64,000 nt of DNA from Spirosoma panaciterrae DSM 21099 (lineage in GTDB: Bacteria; Bacteroidota; Bacteroidia; Cytophagales; Spirosomataceae), in assembly GCF_000374025.1 (NCBI RefSeq), contig NZ_KB893187.1:1-64000 (forward strand). Direction: 5' to 3'. Position 1 is the first letter of the stretch, and each line of letters begins with the position of its first letter. The position numbers and the translations under genes were made by a program. Below the pieces are notes generated by a model. The model did no database searches, was not told where the DNA came from, and saw nothing but the letters and a program-made list of their open reading frames with translations. Positions 26,999 through 34,783 of the stretch are shown in pieces.

Positions 26999-28490
26999 AG
27001 GTGTCGGGCGTGGGGGTTGAATACAGGACTGCATCAGGATCAGGATTGGCCCCGATAACAGGTGTATCCCAGCGGTAACAGGTTGTAAACAGGATCGTCG
27101 TCATAAAAATCATGCTGTCGGTCGGGAACTGCCCCATCACTGGGTTCGAGTAGCCCATTACGGCTATACCGACAAACTCCGCCAGAAAAGCATACATCAC
27201 TTTCACCAGCCAGGGGTCTTTTAATTGCCAGACTCGGTACACACCAATAAGGACTAAGCCCGCAACCATCATCAGATACATGGTAAGCCCGACCTGTCCC
27301 GTCTCGATCCAGAGTTCGACATACCAGCTATCGGGGGGCGTCTGAGCGGCCCAGTGCCAGGGAGAAAACCGGGCACCCATATCGGTGGAGGTGCCAATAC
27401 CCGCACCGAAAGGATATTGGGATAAGTATCGTTTGAGCTTTTCCTGATTTTGCAGCCGCAGGATAAACGACGGGTCGTTCATGGGGGTAAGAGCCGAACG
27501 CATCCGTTGCACCTGATAGTTGGAACTTCCCACGCTCGTATATAGCAGAAGCAGAACAAGCGGGATAGCCAGCATGGCCCCGATAATCAGCTTGGGGAAA
27601 TCCCGCTTCAGCAGCAGATAAAAGGGAAACCCGGCCAGCATCACAAACAGCGCACTACGCGTACCCGAAACCGCATAGCCCCAGAAATACGTGAGCCCCA
27701 GCGCTAGAAAAAAGAGCTTGTGCGTCAGTTTTTTTTCCTCAAAGCTATAAATCAGTGCTACCAGCGTTGCTCCCGCCATTTCGCCCCCGAACTGAGCGGC
27801 ATCGGAATAGAACGAAAAACTTCGGAGCTGCCCGAACAACACATGCGTAAGGGCATTGTTTCCCTGACTGAGCCAGTATTGCTCGGCAGGTTCCAGCCCC
27901 AGATACTGTTGTTTAAACCCCCATAAGGCCGCCAGCAGCGACCATCCCAGCCACGAATACACCAGAATTTTGATGTCGCGAATGGTAATGGGCAAAACCA
28001 GTACCGCCAGCCCCGCCATGAACCAATGCATAGAAAAAGGCCGGACATGAAAGAACCAGGCCGGACGATAAGGGGCTTCGGGATTGAGCAGTTCTATAAC
28101 GGTATAGGTAAACCAGATGGCAATCAATACAAATGTTGGGCTGCGTAGTCGATGCCATTCCATTCGTGGGCCGTTCACGAATAAACTGAAGAGCGTCAGA
28201 GCCAGTACGCCGTCAATTATCAACCCGATTGGGATAGAAACATTAAGGAATCGTGACCAGCCAATCAGAAAACTAAGTTGTAAATACAGGAACAGGCCGA
28301 ATTTGGGCTCTTTGAAGACCATGATGACCGTAAGCAGGGCAATTGGAGCGATCAGGGCCATAACCCCACCCACTGGTCCCATTTTGCTGATCAGATACCC
28401 AACACCGACCGTATATAGCCCCCCCAGGAGGCTATATAGCCATATTTGGCCAGATGAAGGACTGTTCAGCGAAAATACCGACTGCGCCAT
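26985..28490 (-). CDS. O-antigen ligase/polymerase (Wzy-like) membrane protein
   Basis: 501 residues with about 12 hydrophobic segments and a large periplasmic loop around residues 340-400, as in the O-antigen ligase/Wzy_C superfamily. No WaaL-specific partner is near, and the presence of flippase and copolymerase points to a polymerase role joining repeat units in the periplasm. It overlaps the next gene by 14 bases. Confidence 0.82.
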   Translation of the reverse strand: MAQSVFSLNSPSSGQIWLYSLLGGLYTVGVGYLISKMGPVGGVMALIAPIALLTVIMVFKEPKFGLFLYLQLSFLIGWSRFLNVSIPIGLIIDGVLALTLFSLFVNGPRMEWHRLRSPTFVLIAIWFTYTVIELLNPEAPYRPAWFFHVRPFSMHWFMAGLAVLVLPITIRDIKILVYSWLGWSLLAALWGFKQQYLGLEPAEQYWLSQGNNALTHVLFGQLRSFSFYSDAAQFGGEMAGATLVALIYSFEEKKLTHKLFFLALGLTYFWGYAVSGTRSALFVMLAGFPFYLLLKRDFPKLIIGAMLAIPLVLLLLYTSVGSSNYQVQRMRSALTPMNDPSFILRLQNQEKLKRYLSQYPFGAGIGTSTDMGARFSPWHWAAQTPPDSWYVELWIETGQVGLTMYLMMVAGLVLIGVYRVWQLKDPWLVKVMYAFLAEFVGIAVMGYSNPVMGQFPTDSMIFMTTILFTTCYRWDTPVIGANPDPDAVLYSTPTPDTYETV

Positions 28491-28515
28491 AACGAGTGAG
28501 AAACTATCGGGTCAA

Positions 28516-29709
28516 TTACGTAAGTGCGTCTACTGCATTGGCCCTGCGCACTTTCTCCCAGGTACCAGATTGGTTACCCCGCAAATAGCGAACCAATCCT
28601 GCAAGTGCACAGATATTCATAAATGTAAAATAGAAGGGAACGAAAGCGGCTTTCCAGCGTATTTGTCGTTTTTCCAACGTATAGCCCAGCCAGGCGGCAC
28701 CGTAAAATAAAATTTGAGCGATAAACAGCCAGCCCCAAACGGAGGTCCACCCGTCTCGAAGAGCCAATCCCGCGTTCAGTAGAAAGATGATGGGCAGACA
28801 AATCGGCGTAACGGCCCAGCGCATGACCCGATGGGATACATACTCGAACGTAAGTATGCCATATCGAAACGGGTTGAGCAGATGCTTTAACCACACAATT
28901 GACTGAAAGCCACCAGCAGCAATGCGTATTTTTCGTTTCTGTTCGTCGATGATTGAAAAAGATGGGCGCTCAAGGGCATAGGCATCGGGCTCATAGGCAA
29001 CCCGGTAGCCTCGTCCGGCAATGAGCAGCGAAATCATAAAATCGTCCAGAATGGTGTTGGGCGACACCGGCTCATAGAGTTCCGTCCGAACGGCAAATAG
29101 CTCCCCGGCAGCCCCCACAATCGTATGTAGTTCGGCATCCCAGCGTTTCAACTGCGATTCGTATTTCCAGTAGATGCCTTCGCCCGAACCCGCAGCCGAT
29201 TCGCTGTCGGTAGTCTGGATTCGTTTTTCTCCGGCAACCGCGCCTACCTTCGGGTCCCGAAAATGCCGGACAATATTGCTGACGGCATCCAGGTTCAACT
29301 GCGTATTGGCATCGGTAAAGATCACGATAGGCGTTTTGATCTGCTGCATGGCCATGTTCATCGCGGCCACCTTACCCCGCCGTTCGGTTCCGCCCAGAAT
29401 GGATATGGCATCTCCGTAATTGGCACGGAGGTACTCGTCCGAGCCATCGGTTGAGCCTTCGGTAACAAAGAGAAAGTGGATGTGCTCTCGTGGGTACGAT
29501 TGCCCCAGTGAGTTGGCTACCTTGGCGGGCAGGCAATCGAGTTCGTTGTAGGCTGGTACAATCAGGGTTACATCCGGCAAATACGCTTCCGACAAACTGG
29601 CAACAGGTGGTCGCCGTGGACGGAGCCGAATCATTAACCAGACCAGTATCCCATAACCCAGATATGTATAGACCACAAGTCCGATACAAATCAACATCAG
29701 TATTTCCAT
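28516..29709 (-). CDS. Membrane-bound family 2 glycosyltransferase
   Basis: 397 residues from the ATG at 29709 (MEILMLICIGLVVYTYLGYG); the frame is open for 30 more codons but those overlap the upstream gene. A first membrane helix is followed by VTLIVPAYNELDCLPAKVAN, a FTDANTQLN DxD-type block (near 135), an acceptor-side AAGSGEGIYW segment, and three C-terminal helices. This is the processive-like GT2 architecture related to poly-N-acetylglucosamine and hyaluronan synthases; the R/Q-x-x-R-W signature is not clear. It probably transfers a sugar at the inner membrane. Confidence 0.82.
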   Translation of the reverse strand: MEILMLICIGLVVYTYLGYGILVWLMIRLRPRRPPVASLSEAYLPDVTLIVPAYNELDCLPAKVANSLGQSYPREHIHFLFVTEGSTDGSDEYLRANYGDAISILGGTERRGKVAAMNMAMQQIKTPIVIFTDANTQLNLDAVSNIVRHFRDPKVGAVAGEKRIQTTDSESAAGSGEGIYWKYESQLKRWDAELHTIVGAAGELFAVRTELYEPVSPNTILDDFMISLLIAGRGYRVAYEPDAYALERPSFSIIDEQKRKIRIAAGGFQSIVWLKHLLNPFRYGILTFEYVSHRVMRWAVTPICLPIIFLLNAGLALRDGWTSVWGWLFIAQILFYGAAWLGYTLEKRQIRWKAAFVPFYFTFMNICALAGLVRYLRGNQSGTWEKVRRANAVDALT

Positions 29710-29722
29710 TCGAATAATGTAA

Positions 29723-30673
29723 TTAGCCCGCAACGACGGCTGGCAGCGGTGCGGGGATAGTTGGATTAGGTGTGTGGGTAAAATTCCAGAAGATGGCATC
29801 CTTTATGGCTTTAAGGTAAGCTGGCTGCCATCGCAACGTATATTGGGTTAGGGCTTTGGGGAGAGCAATACAGAAAAAATATAGATAAAAAACCATTAGC
29901 GGGAATCCCCCGACGTTCCGGCGCATAAACCAGAGTCGATTCCGGGTATGGTAGTACACCTTCATTGGATTCATCTTGCCAACACTCATCGACTCGCGAT
30001 GGTAAATCAGCGCCTGTGGCTGGTAATAAATAGTAAAGCCAGCCCGGCGTATCCGTGCCGACCAGTCCAGCTCTTCGTAATACAGGAAAAAACTATCGTC
30101 GAGTGAGCCCGCGCGCTCCAGTACCGCCCGGCTGACGAGCATGGCGGCTCCGTGTGCAAACCAGGTGGGACCGGGCTTATCGTGTTGTCCCTGATCGGGT
30201 TCCATAAGACCGATTGCCCAGGTACGTCCGGTATATTCATTCAGAGGGTGATATCCGGCATACTGGATGATGGTGGGCTGGTCGTAATAGCGAATCTTTG
30301 GGCAGACAACGCCAACGGCTGGATTCTCCGTAAAGGGAACCAGTAACTGTTCGAGTAAATCCGGAGTAACGATGGTATCGTTGTTGAGCAGAAAGTAATA
30401 ATCACCTTGAGCATGCTGAATTCCCAGATTATTACCTCCTGAAAAACCCAGATTTTCGGGACTCTCGATGTAGTTTACGTGGGGATAGTTGCCCTTTGTA
30501 ATTCGTTCGGCAAGATCATCCTTCGATCCATTGTTCACGACAATGATTTCGTAGCGTGGGTAGGTCAACGCCCGTGTCGATTCCAACAGATCGCAGGTTA
30601 CTGCCGCCTGATTGTAATTGATCGTAATCAGCGAAATCAGCGGCCTTGATTCTACACATTCTCCTTCTGCCAT
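29723..30673 (-). CDS. Rhamnosyltransferase-like family 2 glycosyltransferase
   Basis: 316 residues from the ATG at 30673 (MAEGECVESRPLISLITINY). This start overlaps the upstream sugar transferase gene by 22 bases; a longer frame adds only sequence read from that gene. EIIVVNNGSKDD and FLLNNDTIVTPDLLEQL (DxD region) are typical of WbbL-like GT2 enzymes, and SYYLEELDW-type residues (YYEELDWSARI) form the catalytic-base block. It probably adds a deoxyhexose or hexose early in repeat-unit assembly. Confidence 0.84.
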   Translation of the reverse strand: MAEGECVESRPLISLITINYNQAAVTCDLLESTRALTYPRYEIIVVNNGSKDDLAERITKGNYPHVNYIESPENLGFSGGNNLGIQHAQGDYYFLLNNDTIVTPDLLEQLLVPFTENPAVGVVCPKIRYYDQPTIIQYAGYHPLNEYTGRTWAIGLMEPDQGQHDKPGPTWFAHGAAMLVSRAVLERAGSLDDSFFLYYEELDWSARIRRAGFTIYYQPQALIYHRESMSVGKMNPMKVYYHTRNRLWFMRRNVGGFPLMVFYLYFFCIALPKALTQYTLRWQPAYLKAIKDAIFWNFTHTPNPTIPAPLPAVVAG

Positions 30674-31821
30674 ACCGCTTTTAAGGTTCTCAGCAAAATA
30701 ATTAAGTCTGTACGGAAAGAGTACCGTTTGGCATACAGCACATCCAACTGAATACGTTCCAGATCCGATACTTTCGCCTTGCCCCGTTTGGTTACCTGCC
30801 ACAGCCCGGTCAGTCCGGCTGGAGCGGCAAACCGACGGGCATAGCCGATATTGGTCAGCTTTTCGGCTTCGTATACCGGAAGTGGACGGTTGCCCACAAA
30901 CGACATATCCCCCTTCAGGATATTAAACAATTGGGGTAGTTCGTCGATGCTTGTATTTCGAAGGACTTTACCCAGTTTGGTCACACGGGGGTCTTCCTTA
31001 AACTTACTAAACATGGCTTTCGCCTTCTGCTCGCGTTGGTACTGAAGTTCGCAGATCTGCTTCTGGTCCAGGTAGAGTGGGCGCTGACAGGGGGTATTGG
31101 CCAGTTTACATTCTTCGCACAATTCGTCGGCTGGTTTTTCCTCCGCTACCTTATTGTACATGTTCTGCGAGGCCATACCGGCCAGTAACTTGTCGGCACC
31201 CGTACTCATGGTGCGAAACTTGTACATGTCGAAGATCCTGAAGCCCATGCCCACCCGTTTCGAACTGTAAAAAACAGGTCCTTTGGAGTCGAGCTTGATG
31301 AGCACGGCTACAATAAGCAGTATAGGCGAAATCAGGGTTAGAATGGTAAACGAGAGCAGAATATCGAAAATGCGTTTACCCACGGGCATACGGACTGAAA
31401 CCGGCTTGTGCAATACCCGGCCATTCCGCTGATAATCCCGTTTTTGAATCAGGTAATTCAACCGAATTTGCAGAGCGGCCTCCGAGTAGTTCTGCGGAAA
31501 CGCGTCGATCACAAACCCATGATAAGGAGCCGCTGTCAGGTCGATTCGCTCCTGATCCGTGAGTAAAATAATGGGAATTTTGGTTCGGCTTTGCTTCGCC
31601 TTATAGGCGTTCATAAACCCCCTTGTATTTAAATCATCATTGTACAGAATCAGGTCGACCGCTTCGGAATCATCCAGATACGAAATAGCCGACCAGCCAT
31701 CTGCCACACCGATAACCTCGATAGGCGACGGGAATGCTCGCTGAAACGATTTTACACGTCGGTCATCGTTGTCAACATATAGCACCCTAAAGGGTTGTGT
31801 ATTGTCACTAACAGCCTTCAT
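30652..31821 (-). CDS. Priming sugar transferase fused to a degenerate receiver domain
   Basis: 389 residues. Residues about 12-125 look like a response-regulator receiver domain: VLYVDNDD at the acidic pocket, VDLILYNDD where the phospho-acceptor should be (Asn61 in place of Asp), and no conserved Lys near FPQN at 108-111. After it come a membrane helix (about 148-175) and a bacterial sugar transferase domain: GPVFYSSKRVGMG, FDMYKFRTM, SIDELPQLFNIL and PAGLTGLWQV. This enzyme family moves a sugar phosphate to undecaprenyl phosphate to start polysaccharide synthesis. An insert with four cysteines (about 232-260, C-x2-C-x5-C-x11-C) splits the transferase domain and may bind metal. It lies 24 bases after the CheY-like gene, so both are probably cotranscribed. 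Confidence 0.87.
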   Translation of the reverse strand: MKAVSDNTQPFRVLYVDNDDRRVKSFQRAFPSPIEVIGVADGWSAISYLDDSEAVDLILYNDDLNTRGFMNAYKAKQSRTKIPIILLTDQERIDLTAAPYHGFVIDAFPQNYSEAALQIRLNYLIQKRDYQRNGRVLHKPVSVRMPVGKRIFDILLSFTILTLISPILLIVAVLIKLDSKGPVFYSSKRVGMGFRIFDMYKFRTMSTGADKLLAGMASQNMYNKVAEEKPADELCEECKLANTPCQRPLYLDQKQICELQYQREQKAKAMFSKFKEDPRVTKLGKVLRNTSIDELPQLFNILKGDMSFVGNRPLPVYEAEKLTNIGYARRFAAPAGLTGLWQVTKRGKAKVSDLERIQLDVLYAKRYSFRTDLIILLRTLKAVWQKENV

Positions 31822-31845
31822 GATTTGTTGTCAGACAGGTTCTTA

Positions 31846-32256
31846 TCAATCGGCATTGGGCTGTCCTACGCTATTGGCTTCTATCCGGCGTAAAACAGTC
31901 ATAATCTTGGTTTTTACCTCCATGGGGTTAAATGGTTTGATGATATAATCATCAGCACCCAGTTTGAGGCAGGCGATTCGGGTGTCGCTATCGGCGTAGG
32001 TGGATAAGATTATGATGGGCAGTTTCTGGAAAACCGGACTGGCTCTGAGCATGCCGATCAGGTTTTTGCCATCCATATGCGGCATTTGTATATCCGACAG
32101 AATGATATCGACAGGATGTCCCTCTTCCAGCCAGGCCATACCTTCCATCCCGTTTTCGGTGGTGGTTACGTCAAAATCATCTTTCAAGGTTTGCCGCAGT
32201 ACCTTCCGAATAAACGAGTCATCTTCGATCACTAAAACATGGTATACTTTTTTCAT
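31846..32256 (-). CDS. CheY-like response regulator
   Basis: 136 residues, a stand-alone receiver domain. All hallmarks are present: acidic EDD (11-13), the phospho-acceptor in DIILSDIQMP, the Thr/Ser switch in IIILSTYAD, and the Lys in IIKPF. There is no output domain. As first gene of the polysaccharide operon and next to the pseudo-receiver sugar transferase it probably passes a signal to polysaccharide synthesis. No histidine kinase is in the operon. Confidence 0.88.
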   Translation of the reverse strand: MKKVYHVLVIEDDSFIRKVLRQTLKDDFDVTTTENGMEGMAWLEEGHPVDIILSDIQMPHMDGKNLIGMLRASPVFQKLPIIILSTYADSDTRIACLKLGADDYIIKPFNPMEVKTKIMTVLRRIEANSVGQPNAD

Positions 32257-32631
32257 ATGCGTACAACGCCTGCCAGTGGAATTAATAGATAAGGCTATAT
32301 TGGTTTGTAAAGATAGTTGTTATGGTTATGAAATCTCGATATTGTAAACAAAAAGGAGGCTTAAGCTTTCTGTTTTTTGCGTCAAAAAACAATAAATTAA
32401 TTTTACGGTAGGTACTATAAATTATGATCTAATGTTAATTGATAAAATAGGTCATGTATATGTAGATAATCTTTCTTTTTTATAGACAAAATATACATAT
32501 TACGTTGTACTATGCAGGTAAATGGTATAAATTGATGATGATCAGGCCTTTCGAGCCTATTGGCTATGCTGAAAGCAATGGACAACTGCAACGGTGTACG
32601 CGTCGTCTGGAAAAATAAGCACCAGGTATGA
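32257..32631. other. AT-rich intergenic region, promoter side of the polysaccharide operon
   Basis: 375 bases without a convincing gene. It should carry the promoter of the minus-strand operon and the 3' end of dprA. A small A/T hairpin (TGTTTTTT at 32371-32378 with AAAAAACA at 32384-32391) is visible. I could not assign promoter boxes with confidence. Confidence 0.4.
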
Positions 32632-33753
32632 TTACACATAGACCAAAGCGTACTTTTTCCCAGGGAGTGAGCGGACAAATCCTCTAAATTCGAGGTTGAG
32701 CAACAGGGAAGCCAGCCGTCCCATAGGAACCTGGCTCTTCCAGCTTAGCTCATCGATATGAACATCTGATGCCTGACGTAGCAGAGCAAGAATTTGACTT
32801 TCCTCGTCGGTAATATCCAGAGGTAATGAAGTGCCTGAGTGGGTAAAAATCTGTTTGGAAGGTTGAGTTTGGGGCTGATCCCAGTTAAGCGCTTCGATCA
32901 GGTCTTTGGGGTTCGTGTAAATCTGGGCTTTATTTTCCCGGATCAGCTTATTACAGCCTGCCGAGAATGTCTGATTTAGTTGACCCGGTACGGCAAATAC
33001 TTCGCGGTGATAATTATTTGCATATTCGGCCGTAATCAGAGCCCCACCTTTGGCGGCAGCTTCAACCACAACGACAGCATCGCTCAAGCCGGCAATGATT
33101 CGGTTGCGAGCTGGAAACAGATGGGCATCGGGTTTTGTACCCGGTGGACTCTCCGTGAGTAAGCCTCCCTGTATGAGCATTTCCTGAGCTGTTTTCTGAT
33201 GCACATTTGGGTAAATGATATCGATACCGCTGGCCATTACACCAAATGTTGGTAAACCGTGGACCAGGCTGGCGCGATGTGCGGCTATATCGATGCCATA
33301 GGCCAGACCACTGATTACGTTGACACCATACGGAAGTAGTGCTTCAATCATGTCGTTGGTAATCCGTCGGCCGTATTCGGTAGCCTGCCGGGTACCCACC
33401 AGGCCGATGGTTCGAGTAGCATTCAGATCACCTGCACCCTGAACATAGAGTAGGGCTGGGGCGTCGTAAAGGGTTTTGAGTCGGGTAGGATAGGCTTTAT
33501 CGGTGTAAAAAAGTGCCGAAGCGCCTAAGGTCTCCAGTCGATTTATGATCCGTTCGGCTTCGGTAAGTGAATCCGGTTTTCGAATAGATCGGGCGGTAGC
33601 CTCTCCAATGCCCGGAATTTTCAGTAATCGGGCCGGAGGGGATTGGAAAACATCAGTGGCTGACCCGCAGTAGCTAATCAGTTGACGAATCAGTATGCTG
33701 CCAATGCCTGGAACAAGGGTAAGGGCAATTTGATGCTGGGTATCAGTCGACAC
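32632..33753 (-). CDS. dprA: DNA processing protein DprA
   Basis: 373 residues. An N-terminal helix-hairpin-helix/SAM-like part (LTLVPGIGSILIRQLI) precedes the Rossmann-like DprA core with GLVGTRQATEYGRRI, ISGLAYGIDIAAH and VEAAAKGGALITAEYA, and a C-terminal winged helix (about 305-373). DprA loads RecA on incoming single strands during natural transformation. Length and domain order are normal. It ends about 370 bases upstream of the polysaccharide operon. Confidence 0.93.
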   Translation of the reverse strand: MSTDTQHQIALTLVPGIGSILIRQLISYCGSATDVFQSPPARLLKIPGIGEATARSIRKPDSLTEAERIINRLETLGASALFYTDKAYPTRLKTLYDAPALLYVQGAGDLNATRTIGLVGTRQATEYGRRITNDMIEALLPYGVNVISGLAYGIDIAAHRASLVHGLPTFGVMASGIDIIYPNVHQKTAQEMLIQGGLLTESPPGTKPDAHLFPARNRIIAGLSDAVVVVEAAAKGGALITAEYANNYHREVFAVPGQLNQTFSAGCNKLIRENKAQIYTNPKDLIEALNWDQPQTQPSKQIFTHSGTSLPLDITDEESQILALLRQASDVHIDELSWKSQVPMGRLASLLLNLEFRGFVRSLPGKKYALVYV

Positions 33754-33875
33754 AAATCAATAGGCTTGTTTGGCCACAAACATCTGCTTTTTTGTAGATT
33801 ATTCCGATACTTGGATACTTATTGCGCGTCTAATTTGTTTTGCTCGTTGACTAGTACCCAATTCGCCAACCCTTG

Positions 33876-34156
33876 ATGGATATTCCCCGATTCAATTTTG
33901 ACTACTCATTTTAAACCTGGATGCTCTGAAGAACCAATGCATTACGACCGATGAGATTGAAGGAGTATTTTATAATGCCCAAACGTTTTATGATGATTTT
34001 GACCGGGTTGAAGAGTTTGAGTATATGATTGGATTCAGTTTGAAATCTAAATTTTTAGCATTTACATTTACATTAATCGGAGAAGAAACAGTCCGTTTTA
34101 TCCAAGTATATTTGCCCCATGAAAGAGAAATTCGCTTCCGATACTACAATGGCTGA
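33876..34156 (+). pseudogene. BrnT-like toxin gene with a one-base frameshift
   Basis: The ATG at 33876 opens MDIPRFNFDYSF and then hits TAA at 33912-33914. In the -1 frame the reading continues without a stop from the TTTT run (33909-33912) as LNLDALKNQCITTDEIEGVF to the TGA at 34154-34156, about 80 residues. One extra T would join both parts into a 94-residue protein. The body has the BrnT (DUF497) layout: an EGVFYN block, an MIGFSLKSKFLAFTFTLIGE strand region, and an R-x-I then ER-x-x-R-x-x-Y ending. BrnT toxins are small ribonuclease-like proteins. The match is by eye and divergent. The downstream small gene overlaps its end, as brnA does in brnTA operons. Confidence 0.5.
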
Positions 34157-34280
34157 TTTCAAAAAACGCTTTCCGACTAGGGAAGATTGGGAAAACTGGT
34201 TATTGAACCAGCCTCGATCTAGCCGAACAGCTTCGGATTTTTTTGTAGAAGTAGCGAAAAAGAGGGCTAGGCAGAAATAA
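34149..34280 (+). CDS. Small protein, probable antitoxin partner of the BrnT-like gene
   Basis: 43 residues from the ATG at 34149 to TAA at 34278-34280: MADFKKRFPTREDWENWLLN followed by a helix with QPRSSRTASDFFVEVAKKR. It overlaps the toxin-like gene by 8 bases (ATGGCTGA), the classic arrangement for translational coupling. The basic, helical C-terminus fits a DNA-binding or toxin-binding helix, but I do not recognise a defined antitoxin family. Its stop touches the stop of the convergent MerR gene. Confidence 0.5.
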   Translation: MADFKKRFPTREDWENWLLNQPRSSRTASDFFVEVAKKRARQK

Positions 34281-34616
34281 TCACTCGTCGCTTCCTATAC
34301 CATCCCGAAGTTTCTCCAGAAACGATTTGAGCTTTTTGAGTTTGACAACGTAGCGGGCGTTTTCCTGCTTTCGGCTTTCCCGTTCTTTCAGAAACTCTCG
34401 GGCGCCCGGCAGTGTGTATTTTTGATTGTTGATCAGATCCAGAATTTCCGTCAGATGGTCGATGTCGGCCTGCGTATAAATCCGGTCGCCAGAGCGGTTT
34501 TTCTTGGGTTGTAGGGTGGGGAACTCCTTTTCGTAGTAGCGTAGCTTGGAGGCATTGATGCCAAATAACTCGGCCACCTCTTTTATACCGTAATAAAGCT
34601 TACCTGAACCTTCCAT
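34281..34616 (-). CDS. MerR-family transcriptional regulator
   Basis: 111 residues from the ATG at 34616 (MEGSGKLYYGIKEVAELFGI); the longer frame to 34712 has no MerR features before this point. The winged HTH (about 8-75) includes SKLRYYEKEFPTLQPKKN and GDRIYTQADIDHLTEIL, followed by a dimerisation coiled coil. No metal-binding cysteines are seen at the C-terminus, so the inducer is unknown. It is divergent from alaS with a long hairpin between them. Confidence 0.85.
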   Translation of the reverse strand: MEGSGKLYYGIKEVAELFGINASKLRYYEKEFPTLQPKKNRSGDRIYTQADIDHLTEILDLINNQKYTLPGAREFLKERESRKQENARYVVKLKKLKSFLEKLRDGIGSDE

Positions 34617-34690
34617 TCGACAAACTTGCTGACGTTCCGTCAAACCTGCAACGTTTTGGCGTATTTTTGCAAAAAAGTAGTTAGTAGTTA

Positions 34691-34756
34691 GGAGTGAGCA
34701 GTGAGGAGCCATCCGGCGGGTAAGGCATGACCGATTGGCTCCTCACTGCTCGCTCC
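34691..34756. repeat. Long hairpin between the MerR gene and alaS
   Basis: Arms of 21 bases at 34691-34711 and 34736-34756 pair with one mismatch, separated by a 24-base loop. The arm begins GGAGTGAGCAGTGAGGAGCC. It lies in the 5' region of alaS, 28 bases before the start codon, and thus within the alaS leader if transcription starts upstream. It could be a dispersed palindromic repeat or a leader structure. Confidence 0.7.
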
Positions 34757-34783
34757 TCGCTCCTAAAGCCATTAACTAAACAG

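Noticed and set aside
32415-32678. Minus-strand open frame of 87 codons in the gap by dprA
   Set aside because: It overlaps the end of dprA and lies in AT-rich sequence with no recognisable domain.
33906-33920. Programmed -1 frameshift site at TTTTAAAC
   Set aside because: The run is short and lacks a clear downstream structure; a simple one-base loss is the plainer reading, though slippage is kept as a minor option.
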